Shown here: one piece after another, positions 7,518 to 15,973 of the stretch | Layout of the letters: every line of letters begins with the position of its first letter | Numbering within the stretch: the stretch's first letter is position 1 | Program-made: the position numbers and the translations under genes | Source of the DNA: JAMZMI01 sp963848175 | Lineage (GTDB): Bacteria; Bacteroidota; Bacteroidia; Cytophagales; Cyclobacteriaceae | Reading direction: 5' to 3' | Length of the DNA: 64,000 nt | NCBI GenBank assembly: GCA_963848175.1 | Contig: CAWKCO010000011.1 | Location: forward strand, 124,001 to 188,000 | The notes under the pieces: model-generated | Told to the model about the DNA's origin: nothing | Database searches by the model: none | What the model saw: only the letters and a program-made list of their open reading frames with translations

Positions 7518-9125
7518 TTACCAGAGTAGTGCATACAGCGCCACCAATATAATACAAATCGCAAAAGCAGAAATATTAAATGCTGGAGTTGTTTTGAATA
7601 ACCCTTTCGTGAGCTCAATTCCTTTAGGATCATTAGTCCCTTTACCATCGAAGTAGCTAATCACTGCGATGACCAACACAGAAAGCAAGAACGACAATCC
7701 CATCTGATGCAAGAATGGCAATGTGGTGAAAATATTGAATGAAGCCGTGATAACGATGGAAAGTATCGCTCCCCAGATCGCTCCTTTGTTGGTTGTTTTC
7801 TTCCAGAAGAGACCTAGCATAAATACAGCCAAGATGCCTGGACTAACCATACCTGTGTATTTCTGAATAAACTGAAATGCCTGATCGATACCTCCAAGCA
7901 ATGGAGCCATTACGCAAGCTATAACCAAAGCCCCAGCCGCAGAAAGACGGCCCACCATCACGGTAGATTTATCAGAAGCGGATTTATTGATATACTGCTT
8001 ATAAATATCCATGGTGAAAATGGTAGATGTAGAGTTAAGCATAGATGCCAAAGAAGACACAATAGCAGCCGCTAATGCAGCAAAAGCCACGCCTTTCAAA
8101 CCAGAAGGAAGCAACTGGAGCAACCACGGATAAGCCTTGTCCGACTCTCCAGCTGTTGGAATATTTACTTGTCCAAGTTCACCCAAACGTGCCATGATCG
8201 CCGGATCGTTCACCATCACGTAAGCCGCTATACCCGGCACTACTACAATAAATGGAATAATCAGTTTCAAAAATGCCGCCATTACAATCCCTTTTTGCGC
8301 TTCTTTTAGAGATTTTGCTGCCAGTGTCCTTTGGATAATATATTGATTGAAGCCCCAATAGTAAAGATTGGCCACCCACAAACCACCTACAAGCACCCAA
8401 ATACCCGGAAGATTGACATACTCTGGGTTCGATTCATCCAAAATCATGTGGAAACGCTCAGGCACTGCTTCGTACACTTGCTTGAAACCAGCTATGAATC
8501 CTTGTCCGTCAGAAAGCGTGTTCAGAGCCAAATAGGTGGTGAATAGACCTCCAAGAACCAAGAAGATAACTTGAATCACATCTGTCCACGCCACTGCAGA
8601 AAGCCCGCCATATAAGGAATAAGCTGCTGCGAATAGCGCCAAGCCCATCACTCCGTACATCATTGGCACACCCATAATGGTCTCCAATGCGAGAGCACCC
8701 AGATAGAGCACCGAACTTAGATTTACAAAAACGTAGAGGCCAATCCAAAATACCGCCAAAATGGTTTTGAGCTGAGTGCTGTATCGTTTTTCAACAAACT
8801 CCGGAATGGTATAAAGTCCCTTCTCTATGAAGATTGGTAGAAAATATTTACCTACGATAATTAAGGTAATGGCCGCCATCCATTCATAAGAAGCAATGGC
8901 CAGCCCACTGGCAAAGCCCGATCCCGACATCCCTATGAATTGCTCTGCGGAGATGTTTGCTGCAATGAGTGAGGCACCAATGGCCCACCACGGAAGTGAT
9001 TTGCTAGCAAGAAAATAATCCTCGGCATTTTTCTCATGCCCCTTTTTGTCTCTCGATACCCACAGCCCTATAAATAGGATTACTGCGCAGTATGCCACGA
9101 AAATGACAATGTCTAATGTAGTCAT
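7518..9125 (-). CDS. Sodium/sugar symporter, vSGLT-like (SSS family)
   Basis: 535 residues with about 14 membrane helices. From memory of the family it is strikingly close to the Vibrio Na+/galactose symporter: SLPWWAIGASLIAANISAEQ, FIGMSGSGFASGLAIASYEW, LYYWGFNQYIIQRTLAAKS and the C-terminal DIYKQYINKS region. The Gln, Glu and Asn residues that contact sugar in vSGLT appear to be kept. Role: sodium-driven uptake of a hexose or related compound across the inner membrane. It converges on the PhyH operon and may share its regulator. The start ATG at 9123-9125 gives the family's N-terminus. Confidence 0.93.
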   Translation of the reverse strand: MTTLDIVIFVAYCAVILFIGLWVSRDKKGHEKNAEDYFLASKSLPWWAIGASLIAANISAEQFIGMSGSGFASGLAIASYEWMAAITLIIVGKYFLPIFIEKGLYTIPEFVEKRYSTQLKTILAVFWIGLYVFVNLSSVLYLGALALETIMGVPMMYGVMGLALFAAAYSLYGGLSAVAWTDVIQVIFLVLGGLFTTYLALNTLSDGQGFIAGFKQVYEAVPERFHMILDESNPEYVNLPGIWVLVGGLWVANLYYWGFNQYIIQRTLAAKSLKEAQKGIVMAAFLKLIIPFIVVVPGIAAYVMVNDPAIMARLGELGQVNIPTAGESDKAYPWLLQLLPSGLKGVAFAALAAAIVSSLASMLNSTSTIFTMDIYKQYINKSASDKSTVMVGRLSAAGALVIACVMAPLLGGIDQAFQFIQKYTGMVSPGILAVFMLGLFWKKTTNKGAIWGAILSIVITASFNIFTTLPFLHQMGLSFLLSVLVIAVISYFDGKGTNDPKGIELTKGLFKTTPAFNISAFAICIILVALYALLW

Positions 9126-9775
9126 AAATGATTAAGTTGTAGTGTGTGTTTAGTCCCTCAGAAATCCTTTGGGTTAATGACTTTCGGTTTACCAAAATCA
9201 TTTTGCCTTGCACACACATACCTCCTTAGGTCATAGTTTGGATAAACTAATCCTCTAAGCATTTGAACGAAAGTATCGGATGTTTGAACAAAATGGGCTA
9301 AGGCAACCTCAAATCATGGCTAAAATAAGAAAAATCGAGCGAATTACAATTGTGATAATTCCATACCTAATCTTCTGTGGAAAAAAGATGAAATCACGGA
9401 TCAAACAATTTTTCTGGGGGAAACCTTTAAATATTACAAAAAGGTATAATGGTATACGGTAGATTATATTATTTACCTTTTTTATTATAAAGGAAGTTGC
9501 GTTTTGGAGGGAGGGGCATCCAAGGCAAGTGTGAATCATTTTGATTTCCCGAATGAAGATATTGCTACTGAGCAGAATCAAAATGATTTTTTGCGTTGGT
9601 GCCTTTTCTTTTGCTTCGTTTTCTTTGGGCATGCAAAGAAAATGAAGGATATCCTTGGCTTGAAATGCGACTTAACGAGGGCTGGGAAATGAATTTATGG
9701 GATAAATACAAATGCCCCCAACTTTTCCGCTTGATCCGAAATCACCCTCATTGCATGTCTATTTTACACCCCCTA
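9126..9775. other. 650-bp intergenic region with inverted repeats
   Basis: No credible gene is seen. Two symmetrical elements lie in the middle: AATCATTTTGATT at 9534-9546 repeated inverted at 9576-9588, and TTTTCTTTG at 9619-9627 inverted at 9634-9642 around GGCATG. The second element is like the palindromic cores of short interspersed repeats common in Bacteroidota. The upstream region of the symporter gene (9126-9300) shows no clear consensus promoter. Confidence 0.5.
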
Positions 9776-9812
9776 TAAAAAAAGTAGAGCCCTCCGGAAA
9801 ACCGAAGGGCTC
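9776..9812 (-). terminator. Terminator of the DUF547 gene
   Basis: GAGCCCT-CCGG / CCG-AGGGCTC stem (9787-9797 with 9802-9812). On the minus strand it is followed by a run of seven T residues. It lies about 90 bp after the DUF547 stop. Confidence 0.8.
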
Positions 9813-9902
9813 AATTGGTGGATCAATTTTCACCTAACCTAACCTATTCTGAATTTTAATCAGTGACCCACCAATTTATTCACCGCATCATTTACTACTT
9901 AC

Positions 9903-10604
9903 TTATTCATTCAATGACCAATCATATTCATAAAATCCAACCTTCGTTTTTGATGCTAAAGGTTCATTTCTATACTTACTGATATAGTCTAAAATTGAAG
10001 AAGCTTCTTTCTCAAAATCTCCACGATACCAAGTAAAGATTTGTGAAACTTCCATCTTATTATCCTTAACACGGATGAACCAATCTAAGTTCAAAACGTA
10101 TTCCGTTCTTTTTGTCAACTGCTGCTCCAATTTGTCTGGCCGATAGGCGTAGCTGGCCAATGGAGGACATCCTTTTGCGGCGCAAACGAGGGCAAAATGT
10201 AATCTAGCATCTGGAAATCGCTTATAAAGCACTCCCTTTTCCAACCCATCAAGAGTCAGTTGCTCTCCCATTACTTCATGTTTGATCCCACCAAAAAAGT
10301 CTTTCACTTTCAGCGGCCCATAAACGGGGTAGGCATCCACCACCTGCTTGATCACCAAAATGTTATATGCATTGATGTAAAAGGCTTTGATATAATCACC
10401 AGTCACGCGTTTGTTGGATAAATCAAGTTCTGCTATTTGCTTTACCAAAGAATTTAATTCTCCTGGCTGCTTTTTAATAGCCTCGTAATTTACTTTTCCT
10501 TCCTTCACATTTTTAATAAAAAAAATATCCGCATCATCAAAAAATACCTGAGAATGAGAAAGGAAAGAGCAAAACAAGATCGATAGGGCAAGAATAAATT
10601 TCAT
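9903..10604 (-). CDS. DUF547 protein, secreted
   Basis: 233 residues from ATG 10604. This start gives a clean signal peptide (MKFILALSILFCSFLSHSQ), whereas a longer in-frame opening upstream adds nonsense sequence. The body matches DUF547: DYIKAFYINAYNILVIKQVV, the PVYGPLKVKDFF segment, and LHFALVCAAKGCPPL with its conserved cysteine pair. DUF547 proteins are periplasmic or envelope proteins of unknown activity; the fold has been related to papain-like or thioredoxin-associated domains only loosely. It is divergent from the FAD oxidoreductase and 4Fe-4S membrane protein, and the intergenic region between them probably holds both promoters. Confidence 0.88.
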   Translation of the reverse strand: MKFILALSILFCSFLSHSQVFFDDADIFFIKNVKEGKVNYEAIKKQPGELNSLVKQIAELDLSNKRVTGDYIKAFYINAYNILVIKQVVDAYPVYGPLKVKDFFGGIKHEVMGEQLTLDGLEKGVLYKRFPDARLHFALVCAAKGCPPLASYAYRPDKLEQQLTKRTEYVLNLDWFIRVKDNKMEVSQIFTWYRGDFEKEASSILDYISKYRNEPLASKTKVGFYEYDWSLNE

Positions 10605-10766
10605 AGTCTTTTTTTTATTAGGTTTAAGAACAATGTTATCAACTAAGCTTTTTTCTTCTCTCTGTCTGTGAGAGTGAGTCAAATAGCTACTTTGAGTTAA
10701 TAATATTGAATTCAGAAACGCAGTAGTTAGGATCGCGGTTCGAATTGCCATTCATTTGTCAAAGCA

Positions 10767-10797
10767 TTGACATAGGGTGACGAATGTTTTACATTTC
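10767..10797 (+). promoter_or_regulatory. Candidate promoter of the FAD oxidoreductase operon
   Basis: TTG at 10767-10769, 20 bases, then TACATTTC at 10790-10797, one base from the -7 consensus. The start codon is 50 bp downstream. Confidence 0.4.
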
Positions 10798-10847
10798 AAT
10801 AATCAGACCAGAATGTTCAGCGTATTTTGGTCAGGAATATTTCAAAT

Positions 10848-12179
10848 ATGGAGAAAATAGTCATTTTAGGAAACGGCGTAGCGGGAATCACCGCCGCGCG
10901 ACATATCCGCAAACTTAGCGACCATCAGATCACAGTGGTCTCGGGGGAGTCAGAGCACTTTTTTTCCAGAACTGCCCTTATGTACATCTACATGGGGCAC
11001 ATGAAATATGAACACACCAAGCCTTATGAAGATTGGTTTTGGAAGAAAAACCGCATCTATTTAAAGCAAGGTTGGGTAGACAAAGTTGACTTTGATCAAA
11101 AGAAATTGATTTTTAAAAACAACGAAGAACTTCCATACGACCAACTTATTCTGGCCACTGGCTCAGCTTCCAACAAGTTTGGATGGAAAGGCCAAGACCT
11201 GCAAGGCGTGCAAGGGCTCTACTCCATTCAGGATGTGGAATTGATGGAAAAAAATACCGCTGGAATCAAACATGCGGTAATCCTTGGGGGTGGACTGATC
11301 GGGGTAGAAATGGCCGAAATGCTCCACTCTAGAGACATTCCAGTCACCTATCTGATTCGAGAAAACCATTTTTGGAGCAATGTGCTGCCACTGGAAGAAT
11401 CTCAAATGATCGATCATCATTTGGAGTCAAGGCATATAAATCTAAGACCCGAAACAGAACTGGAGGAGATTATCGGTGATGAATCGGGACGAGTAAAAGC
11501 CATCAAAACCAAATCTGGAGAAATCATTGAATGCCAATTTGTAGGCCTTACGGTGGGTGTGCACCCCAATATTGATTTTCTAAAAGGATCACAACTAGAA
11601 ACAGACAGAGGTATTTTGGTTAATGACTTGCTTGCTACCAACCTAAAGGATGTCTACGCAATTGGTGATTGTGCGCAATTGCGACAGCCGCTCGCTCATC
11701 GCAAACCTATAGAAGCCGTGTGGTACGCTGGACGCATGATGGGCGAAACGGTGGCTCGGACGATTACGGGTACGGCTACAAAATATGTACCCGGTGTTTG
11801 GTTCAACTCCGCCAAGTTTTTCGATATCGAATATCAGACTTATGGCAATGTACCCGCTCAGCTTCCAGCATCCGAAGATTCGTTCTACTGGGAACATGCC
11901 GACCGAACAAAGTGCTTGAGAGTAGTCTTCGACCGAGCTTCCAAAACAGTAAAAGGCGTAAATACTTTTGGCATACGCCAAAGACATGAAGTGTGGGATG
12001 AGTGGATCAAAAAAGGAAAAACCCTTCAGCATGTCATGCAAAACTTACCGAAAGCACATTTCGATCCAGAGTTTTTTACTCGATACGAATCTGAAATTCA
12101 AGAAAAATTCAATACTGACTTTCCATCCGAGGCAGTAGCACCAAGAAAAAAAGGACTTTTAGAACGCATATTATCTTAA
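10848..12179 (+). CDS. FAD/NAD(P)-dependent pyridine nucleotide-disulfide family oxidoreductase
   Basis: 443 residues from ATG 10848, chosen because the nucleotide-binding strand starts at once (MEKIVILGNGVAGITAARHI). A second dinucleotide fold is at VILGGGLIGVEMAEML and the FAD pyrophosphate motif at VYAIGDCAQ. No redox-active CxxC pair, so it is not a disulfide reductase; it resembles the reductase modules that feed rubredoxin, ferredoxin or nitrite reductase. The last ~100 residues form an extra C-terminal domain with no name I can give. A membrane 4Fe-4S protein follows 98 bp later on the same strand, and electrons may pass from NAD(P)H through this flavoprotein to that protein. Confidence 0.88.
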   Translation: MEKIVILGNGVAGITAARHIRKLSDHQITVVSGESEHFFSRTALMYIYMGHMKYEHTKPYEDWFWKKNRIYLKQGWVDKVDFDQKKLIFKNNEELPYDQLILATGSASNKFGWKGQDLQGVQGLYSIQDVELMEKNTAGIKHAVILGGGLIGVEMAEMLHSRDIPVTYLIRENHFWSNVLPLEESQMIDHHLESRHINLRPETELEEIIGDESGRVKAIKTKSGEIIECQFVGLTVGVHPNIDFLKGSQLETDRGILVNDLLATNLKDVYAIGDCAQLRQPLAHRKPIEAVWYAGRMMGETVARTITGTATKYVPGVWFNSAKFFDIEYQTYGNVPAQLPASEDSFYWEHADRTKCLRVVFDRASKTVKGVNTFGIRQRHEVWDEWIKKGKTLQHVMQNLPKAHFDPEFFTRYESEIQEKFNTDFPSEAVAPRKKGLLERILS

Positions 12180-12277
12180 TAAACCCTACTATGAAATGAG
12201 CATGATTCAGAAAACACCAACCCAAGGATGAGTGTTAATCATGAGAATTCCATGTAGCCTAAAAAAAATACACGCAC

Positions 12278-13828
12278 ATGAAAGCATTAAGAGCAACAGG
12301 ACTGATTTTATTCCTAACAGGTTTGGGTTTGTTTTTAGGACTATTTTTCATGTCTTCTTACACGTTGACAGAAGAGATTTTCACCTCGACTATAAAAGAA
12401 GAACATCAAGAAGCGCTCCGCCCAGCACTTTCTGGGTTCTTTGGAGAAGCATATAGCGTAAGCATACCTTTTGTAAATGACATGAAAGGTGCGATCGAAA
12501 AAGTGAACGAGGAATTCAGAGCCGCACAGGCTTGGGACAAGGTGATCTATGACGACTATATCAGTGCACTGACAAGGGCGTCTACAAAAGGCTTGATCAC
12601 CTCACACACCTTAGTTCTACTGATTCTTATTTTTGGACTCGGCACGATTGGGGCCATGCTTTTTATTTTGCCTCAGGTAAAACTTACAGCACCTGGCATC
12701 AAAAACAATGGCATCTTTCACAATGCCTTGAACAATCGTGGATGGATCGGAATGCTCATCGGGGTTTTGCTTATTACTTTCTACGTGCTCCTTTATTTCT
12801 ATGATGCGTATATCATGAACTGGATCATTTTGGTTGATCCTGCGCAGAAACTGATCAATCCAGACGCTCAATCTAGCCAGTGGTTTCTATACGGCTTTCT
12901 TTACACGTTCGCCATTTTGGTGATGGGCGTGCGAATGATCATCAAGTACCGACACAGTAAATATCAGATCATCAGAACGATCTCCGTCATGTTTTTCCAA
13001 TTGGCTTTTGCCTTCTTGATACCAGAAATACTCGTAAGGCTCAATCAGCCATACTTTGATTTCAAAAACATGTGGCCACTGGACTATGACTTCTTCGATG
13101 CATGGCATATCAATATGCTTACCACCAGTGGTGGATTGGGCATTTTTATGTTTGCTTGGGGAATTACACTTTTCGTGATTGGTGTACCAGTCTTTGTGTT
13201 TTTCTTCGGGAAAAGATGGTATTGCTCGTGGGTATGTGGCTGTGGTGGCTTGGCAGAAACTGCTGGTGATCCATTCCGTCAACTTTCTGACAAATCATTG
13301 AAAGCCTGGCAAATAGAACGGTATCTGGTACACGGTGTACTTGTTTTTGCAGTAATCATGACTGGTGCAGTGCTTTACAATTTCATCACTGGCACAGAAC
13401 AGATTTTTGGTTTGAGTACCTACACTTATTTACGACAGCCTTACGGATTTTTGATAGGATCTATTTTCAGCGGAGTAATAGGTACGGGTTTTTATCCACT
13501 GATGGGCAACAGAGTGTGGTGCAGATTTGGCTGCCCACTGGCGGCATATCTGGGCATTGTCCAGCGCTTCAAATCCAAATTCAGAATCACTACAAACGGC
13601 GGCCAGTGCATCTCCTGTGGCAACTGCTCTACCTACTGCGAAATGGGGATAGACGTTCGCGCTTATGCCCAAAAGGGACAGAATATCATTCGCTCCTCTT
13701 GTGTGGGCTGTGGGGTATGTTCATCTGTTTGCCCTAGAGGAGTATTAAATTTGGAAAACAGAGATGAAGATGGCCGCTTCAACCAGCCGATTTTGATTGG
13801 GAATGATAGTTTTGATGTGACAAAATAA
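12278..13828 (+). CDS. Polytopic membrane protein with NapH/NosR/CcoG-like 4Fe-4S centres
   Basis: 516 residues. It has about eight membrane helices: one at residues 5-27 followed by a ~75-residue outside loop, then the rest. Cysteine motifs: WYCSWVCGCGG and WCRFGCPLAAYLG (the paired CxxxC signatures of NosR/NapH-like proteins), then a soluble two-cluster ferredoxin end, CISCGNCSTYCEMGID and CVGCGVCSSVCPRG. The protein should move electrons across or along the inner membrane. It follows the FAD oxidoreductase and faces DUF547, a trio I read as one redox module. The electron acceptor is unknown; no nos, nap or cco structural genes are nearby. Ends shortly before a bidirectional terminator. Confidence 0.88.
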   Translation: MKALRATGLILFLTGLGLFLGLFFMSSYTLTEEIFTSTIKEEHQEALRPALSGFFGEAYSVSIPFVNDMKGAIEKVNEEFRAAQAWDKVIYDDYISALTRASTKGLITSHTLVLLILIFGLGTIGAMLFILPQVKLTAPGIKNNGIFHNALNNRGWIGMLIGVLLITFYVLLYFYDAYIMNWIILVDPAQKLINPDAQSSQWFLYGFLYTFAILVMGVRMIIKYRHSKYQIIRTISVMFFQLAFAFLIPEILVRLNQPYFDFKNMWPLDYDFFDAWHINMLTTSGGLGIFMFAWGITLFVIGVPVFVFFFGKRWYCSWVCGCGGLAETAGDPFRQLSDKSLKAWQIERYLVHGVLVFAVIMTGAVLYNFITGTEQIFGLSTYTYLRQPYGFLIGSIFSGVIGTGFYPLMGNRVWCRFGCPLAAYLGIVQRFKSKFRITTNGGQCISCGNCSTYCEMGIDVRAYAQKGQNIIRSSCVGCGVCSSVCPRGVLNLENRDEDGRFNQPILIGNDSFDVTK

Positions 13829-13907
13829 CAACTCCTAGAAGTATTTCAAACCCAAACTAGTGAGGGTCATTGTTAAATTCCGCTTGGAATTCTTTAAGCA
13901 AAGGTCA

Positions 13908-13942
13908 TAAAAAAAGCAACACCAAAAGGTGTTGCTTTTTTT
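13908..13942. terminator. Bidirectional terminator
   Basis: AAAAAGCAACACC, AAAA, GGTGTTGCTTTTT: a perfect 13-bp stem with A and T runs on both sides, lying between two converging genes. Confidence 0.93.
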
Positions 13943-14385
13943 ATGCTTGAGAAAATCTCAAATTATTTCTTTGTGTAAGTTTCTACATTCTCGCAACCAT
14001 CAAACGAATCAGTACCGTAATCCAACGTTAAAGTGGCTCCTGAGACGTTGTATTCTAGCGTTTGAGAATCTTGTCCATCAGAAAGAGTTACATTAGATCC
14101 ACTTACAGTATATTTACCAGAAACGGTCACTTCAACTCCTTCAGACTTACCCATAAGTTTTACGTTACCCGCAGCATCGAAGGTGATAGTGCTGCACTCA
14201 GATTCCGTACAAGTATACAACTCTATTGAATTATTAGTATCATCATCACATCCAGAGTAAACGTCTTTTGAAAGCGCCCAAGTTCCTACTAGAGGACTAG
14301 TGTCCTTTTCATCATCATCTCCACAGCTGATAGTGAATACAGTCAATAATGCAATAGCGGATAAACTTAATAGTAATTTTTGGCT

Positions 14386-14409
14386 TAATAGACATTTTGG
14401 CGGCTGAAA
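14386..14409 (+). repeat. Left terminal inverted repeat of the IS
   Basis: 24 bp beginning TAATAGACATTTTGGCGGCT, identical to the reverse complement of 15584-15607. Confidence 0.9.
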
Positions 14410-14456
14410 GCCGTATAACTAACTGACAGTCATAGATTTGATTCAAATCAAAGGTT

Positions 14457-15370
14457 ATGAATAAAAAAAGTGCTTTTTCTGTAGAGGGATTATTGTCTCT
14501 AAAAATGGAATTCGCAACGGTAAACAGCGTTATAAATGCCACTCCTGCGGTCGTCAATTCAGTGGAGGAAATAAGCTAATTGCAAGGGAGTTATGGATTG
14601 AATACGTCGAAGGCAAGCAAACTTATTCACAATTAGCAGAAAAATTTGGCTGTTCAATTCGTACTATTCAAAGGAAAATTGATGAACACCAAGTGCAATT
14701 AGCTGCTCCAGTATCGAGCCCTGTCATTGTTTTAATGGATACCACTTATTGGGGTCGCAACTTTGGATTAATGCTTTTTAAAGATGCTGTCAGTGGTGCA
14801 AATCTGCTCAAAAAGTACGTAAAGCATGAAACAAATGCTGCCTATGTACAGGGTATAACAGAATTAAAGGAGAAGGGATTTATCATCAATGCTATAGTCT
14901 GTGATGGGCGAAAAGGATTACCTCAATCTTTCAGTGATGTACCTGTGCAGATGTGTCAATTTCATCAATCCGCAATAATGAGACGTTACCTCACTAAGAA
15001 GCCTAAACTGATAGCAGCTAAGGAATTACTGTCTGTAGTTGATCTATTGAAGCAGACAGACAAAGAATCATTCGAAGGAGCTCTCAATCAATGGATTGAA
15101 AAATGGCAGATCTTTCTCAACGAAAGAACACTAAATCTTGCTACTGGCAAGACATTTTATACCCACAAAAGACTTAGAAGTGCTTATAGAAGTCTAAAAA
15201 CGAATCTACCTTGGTTGTTCACATGGTATGACCACATCGAACTCAAAATCCCAAATACAACCAATGCAATTGATGGGCATTTTGCTGACTTGAAAAATAA
15301 ACTCAGAAATCATAATGGGCTTACTAACCAGCGAAAAATGAAATTCATAAATGAGTTTTTGAAGGTATAA
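14457..15370 (+). CDS. Transposase with zinc ribbon; needs a -1 frameshift at an A7 run
   Basis: Downstream of an A run at 14463-14469 the frame encodes a zinc ribbon (KCFFCRGII, then RYKCHSCGRQFSGG), a helix-turn-helix (TYSQLAEKFGCSIRTIQRKI) and an RNase H-like DDE core: Asp in VLMDTTYW, Asp in IVCDGRKG, and an acidic residue in TTNAIDGHFADLK where relatives have D or E. This frame has no ATG before 14693, and a stop lies just upstream of the ribbon. The only good start, ATG 14457, reads MNKK in the 0 frame and would join by slipping -1 on the A run. Either programmed slippage, as in several IS families, or a one-base loss. Catalytic core intact. Confidence 0.8.
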
Positions 15371-15388
15371 AGACCTCCAAAAATATCA

Positions 15389-15430
15389 ATGGGTTGTACT
15401 GATAGCACAACCCATGTACGATATTTTTTA
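15389..15430 (+). terminator. Stem-loop after the transposase
   Basis: ATGGGTTGT (15389-15397) pairs with ACAACCCAT (15406-15414), and a T-rich stretch follows after several bases. Probable terminator inside the IS. Confidence 0.6.
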
Positions 15431-15583
15431 TCGGCCATCTGCCTTATCCCTGACAGGTTGCTCTCCAGCAGAGCCTGTTTCCGTTTTAACAGACAATACA
15501 AAAATTGGCAATTATCATTTTTGATCAGCCAAATTGAAAAAATAAACACCCTCCAAAATGTCCATTACTAAGTATGTTCTAAT

Positions 15584-15607
15584 TTTCAGCCGCCAAAATG
15601 TCTATTA
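15584..15607 (-). repeat. Right terminal inverted repeat of the IS
   Basis: Exact inverted copy of 14386-14409. A near-copy of this end (CCAAAATGTCCATTACT, 15553-15569) lies 40 bp inside, in the same orientation as 15593-15609, with one mismatch. Confidence 0.9.
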
Positions 15608-15624
15608 CTCCTAATTTTTTTCAT

Positions 15625-15973
15625 TTTTCTTTTTGTTAGGTTTTAAACGCGACAAATGTACTTCTAAATCTCCAACAAATACACTTGTAAGAAACAACTA
15701 AATACGACTTTCTTTTACTTTTTACTAACACCTCCTTGGCAATCAATCTGTGTCTTCACTTTGCACTAAAGATTCACATAGGGAACGAAGACAGGCACTC
15801 AATTCAACCAGCCTATCCTTATTTAAAATGACATTTTTGAATGAATGAGTGAAACACCCCCTCTTTCTCTCGCCTATTACTCGAATCTAAAATTCAATCC
15901 TAACATCTAATCGAAGAAATTAGTATATCCATTCCTTAAAAATCTCGTTAAGTGTCTTTCAATAGTAATACGG
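15625..15973. other. Intergenic region with the orphaned promoter of the split lipoprotein gene
   Basis: On the minus strand CAAATGTA at 15653-15660 reads TACATTTG, a -7 element 29 bp before the lipoprotein start; the -33 is weak. An A-rich leader precedes the ATG. The rest, up to the AsmA-like gene on the plus strand, shows nothing recognisable. Confidence 0.5.

Larger units (their letters stand above)
14386..15607. mobile_element. Insertion sequence, 1,222 bp, zinc-ribbon MULE/IS256-like transposase
   Basis: Perfect 24-bp terminal inverted repeats (14386-14409 and 15584-15607) enclose one transposase gene. The flanks read CT on both sides, a probable 2-bp target duplication, supported because removing one CT plus the element restores the interrupted lipoprotein frame. 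IS family assignment by name is tentative. Confidence 0.88.
13963..15624 (-). pseudogene. Small lipoprotein gene split by an insertion sequence
   Basis: The 3' part (13963-14385) encodes a short beta-rich lipocalin-like protein with DTSPLVGTWALSKD, paired cysteines and a glycine/threonine-rich body. The 5' part lies beyond the IS at 15608-15624 (start codon 15622-15624). Removing the element 14386-15607 and one copy of the two-base CT duplication restores a continuous frame: MKKIRSQKLLLSLSAIALL, then TVFTISCGDDD, a textbook lipoprotein signal with the lipobox cysteine in TISC. The intact protein would be about 148 residues. Function unknown; such acidic-tailed small lipoproteins are common in Bacteroidota. 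Without the IS the gene would be intact, so the insertion looks recent. Confidence 0.88.

Noticed and set aside
9813..9878. Long-range inverted repeat AATTGGTGG / CCACCAATT as a riboswitch
   Set aside because: It lies after the stop of the DUF547 gene next to its terminator; no known riboswitch features are seen.
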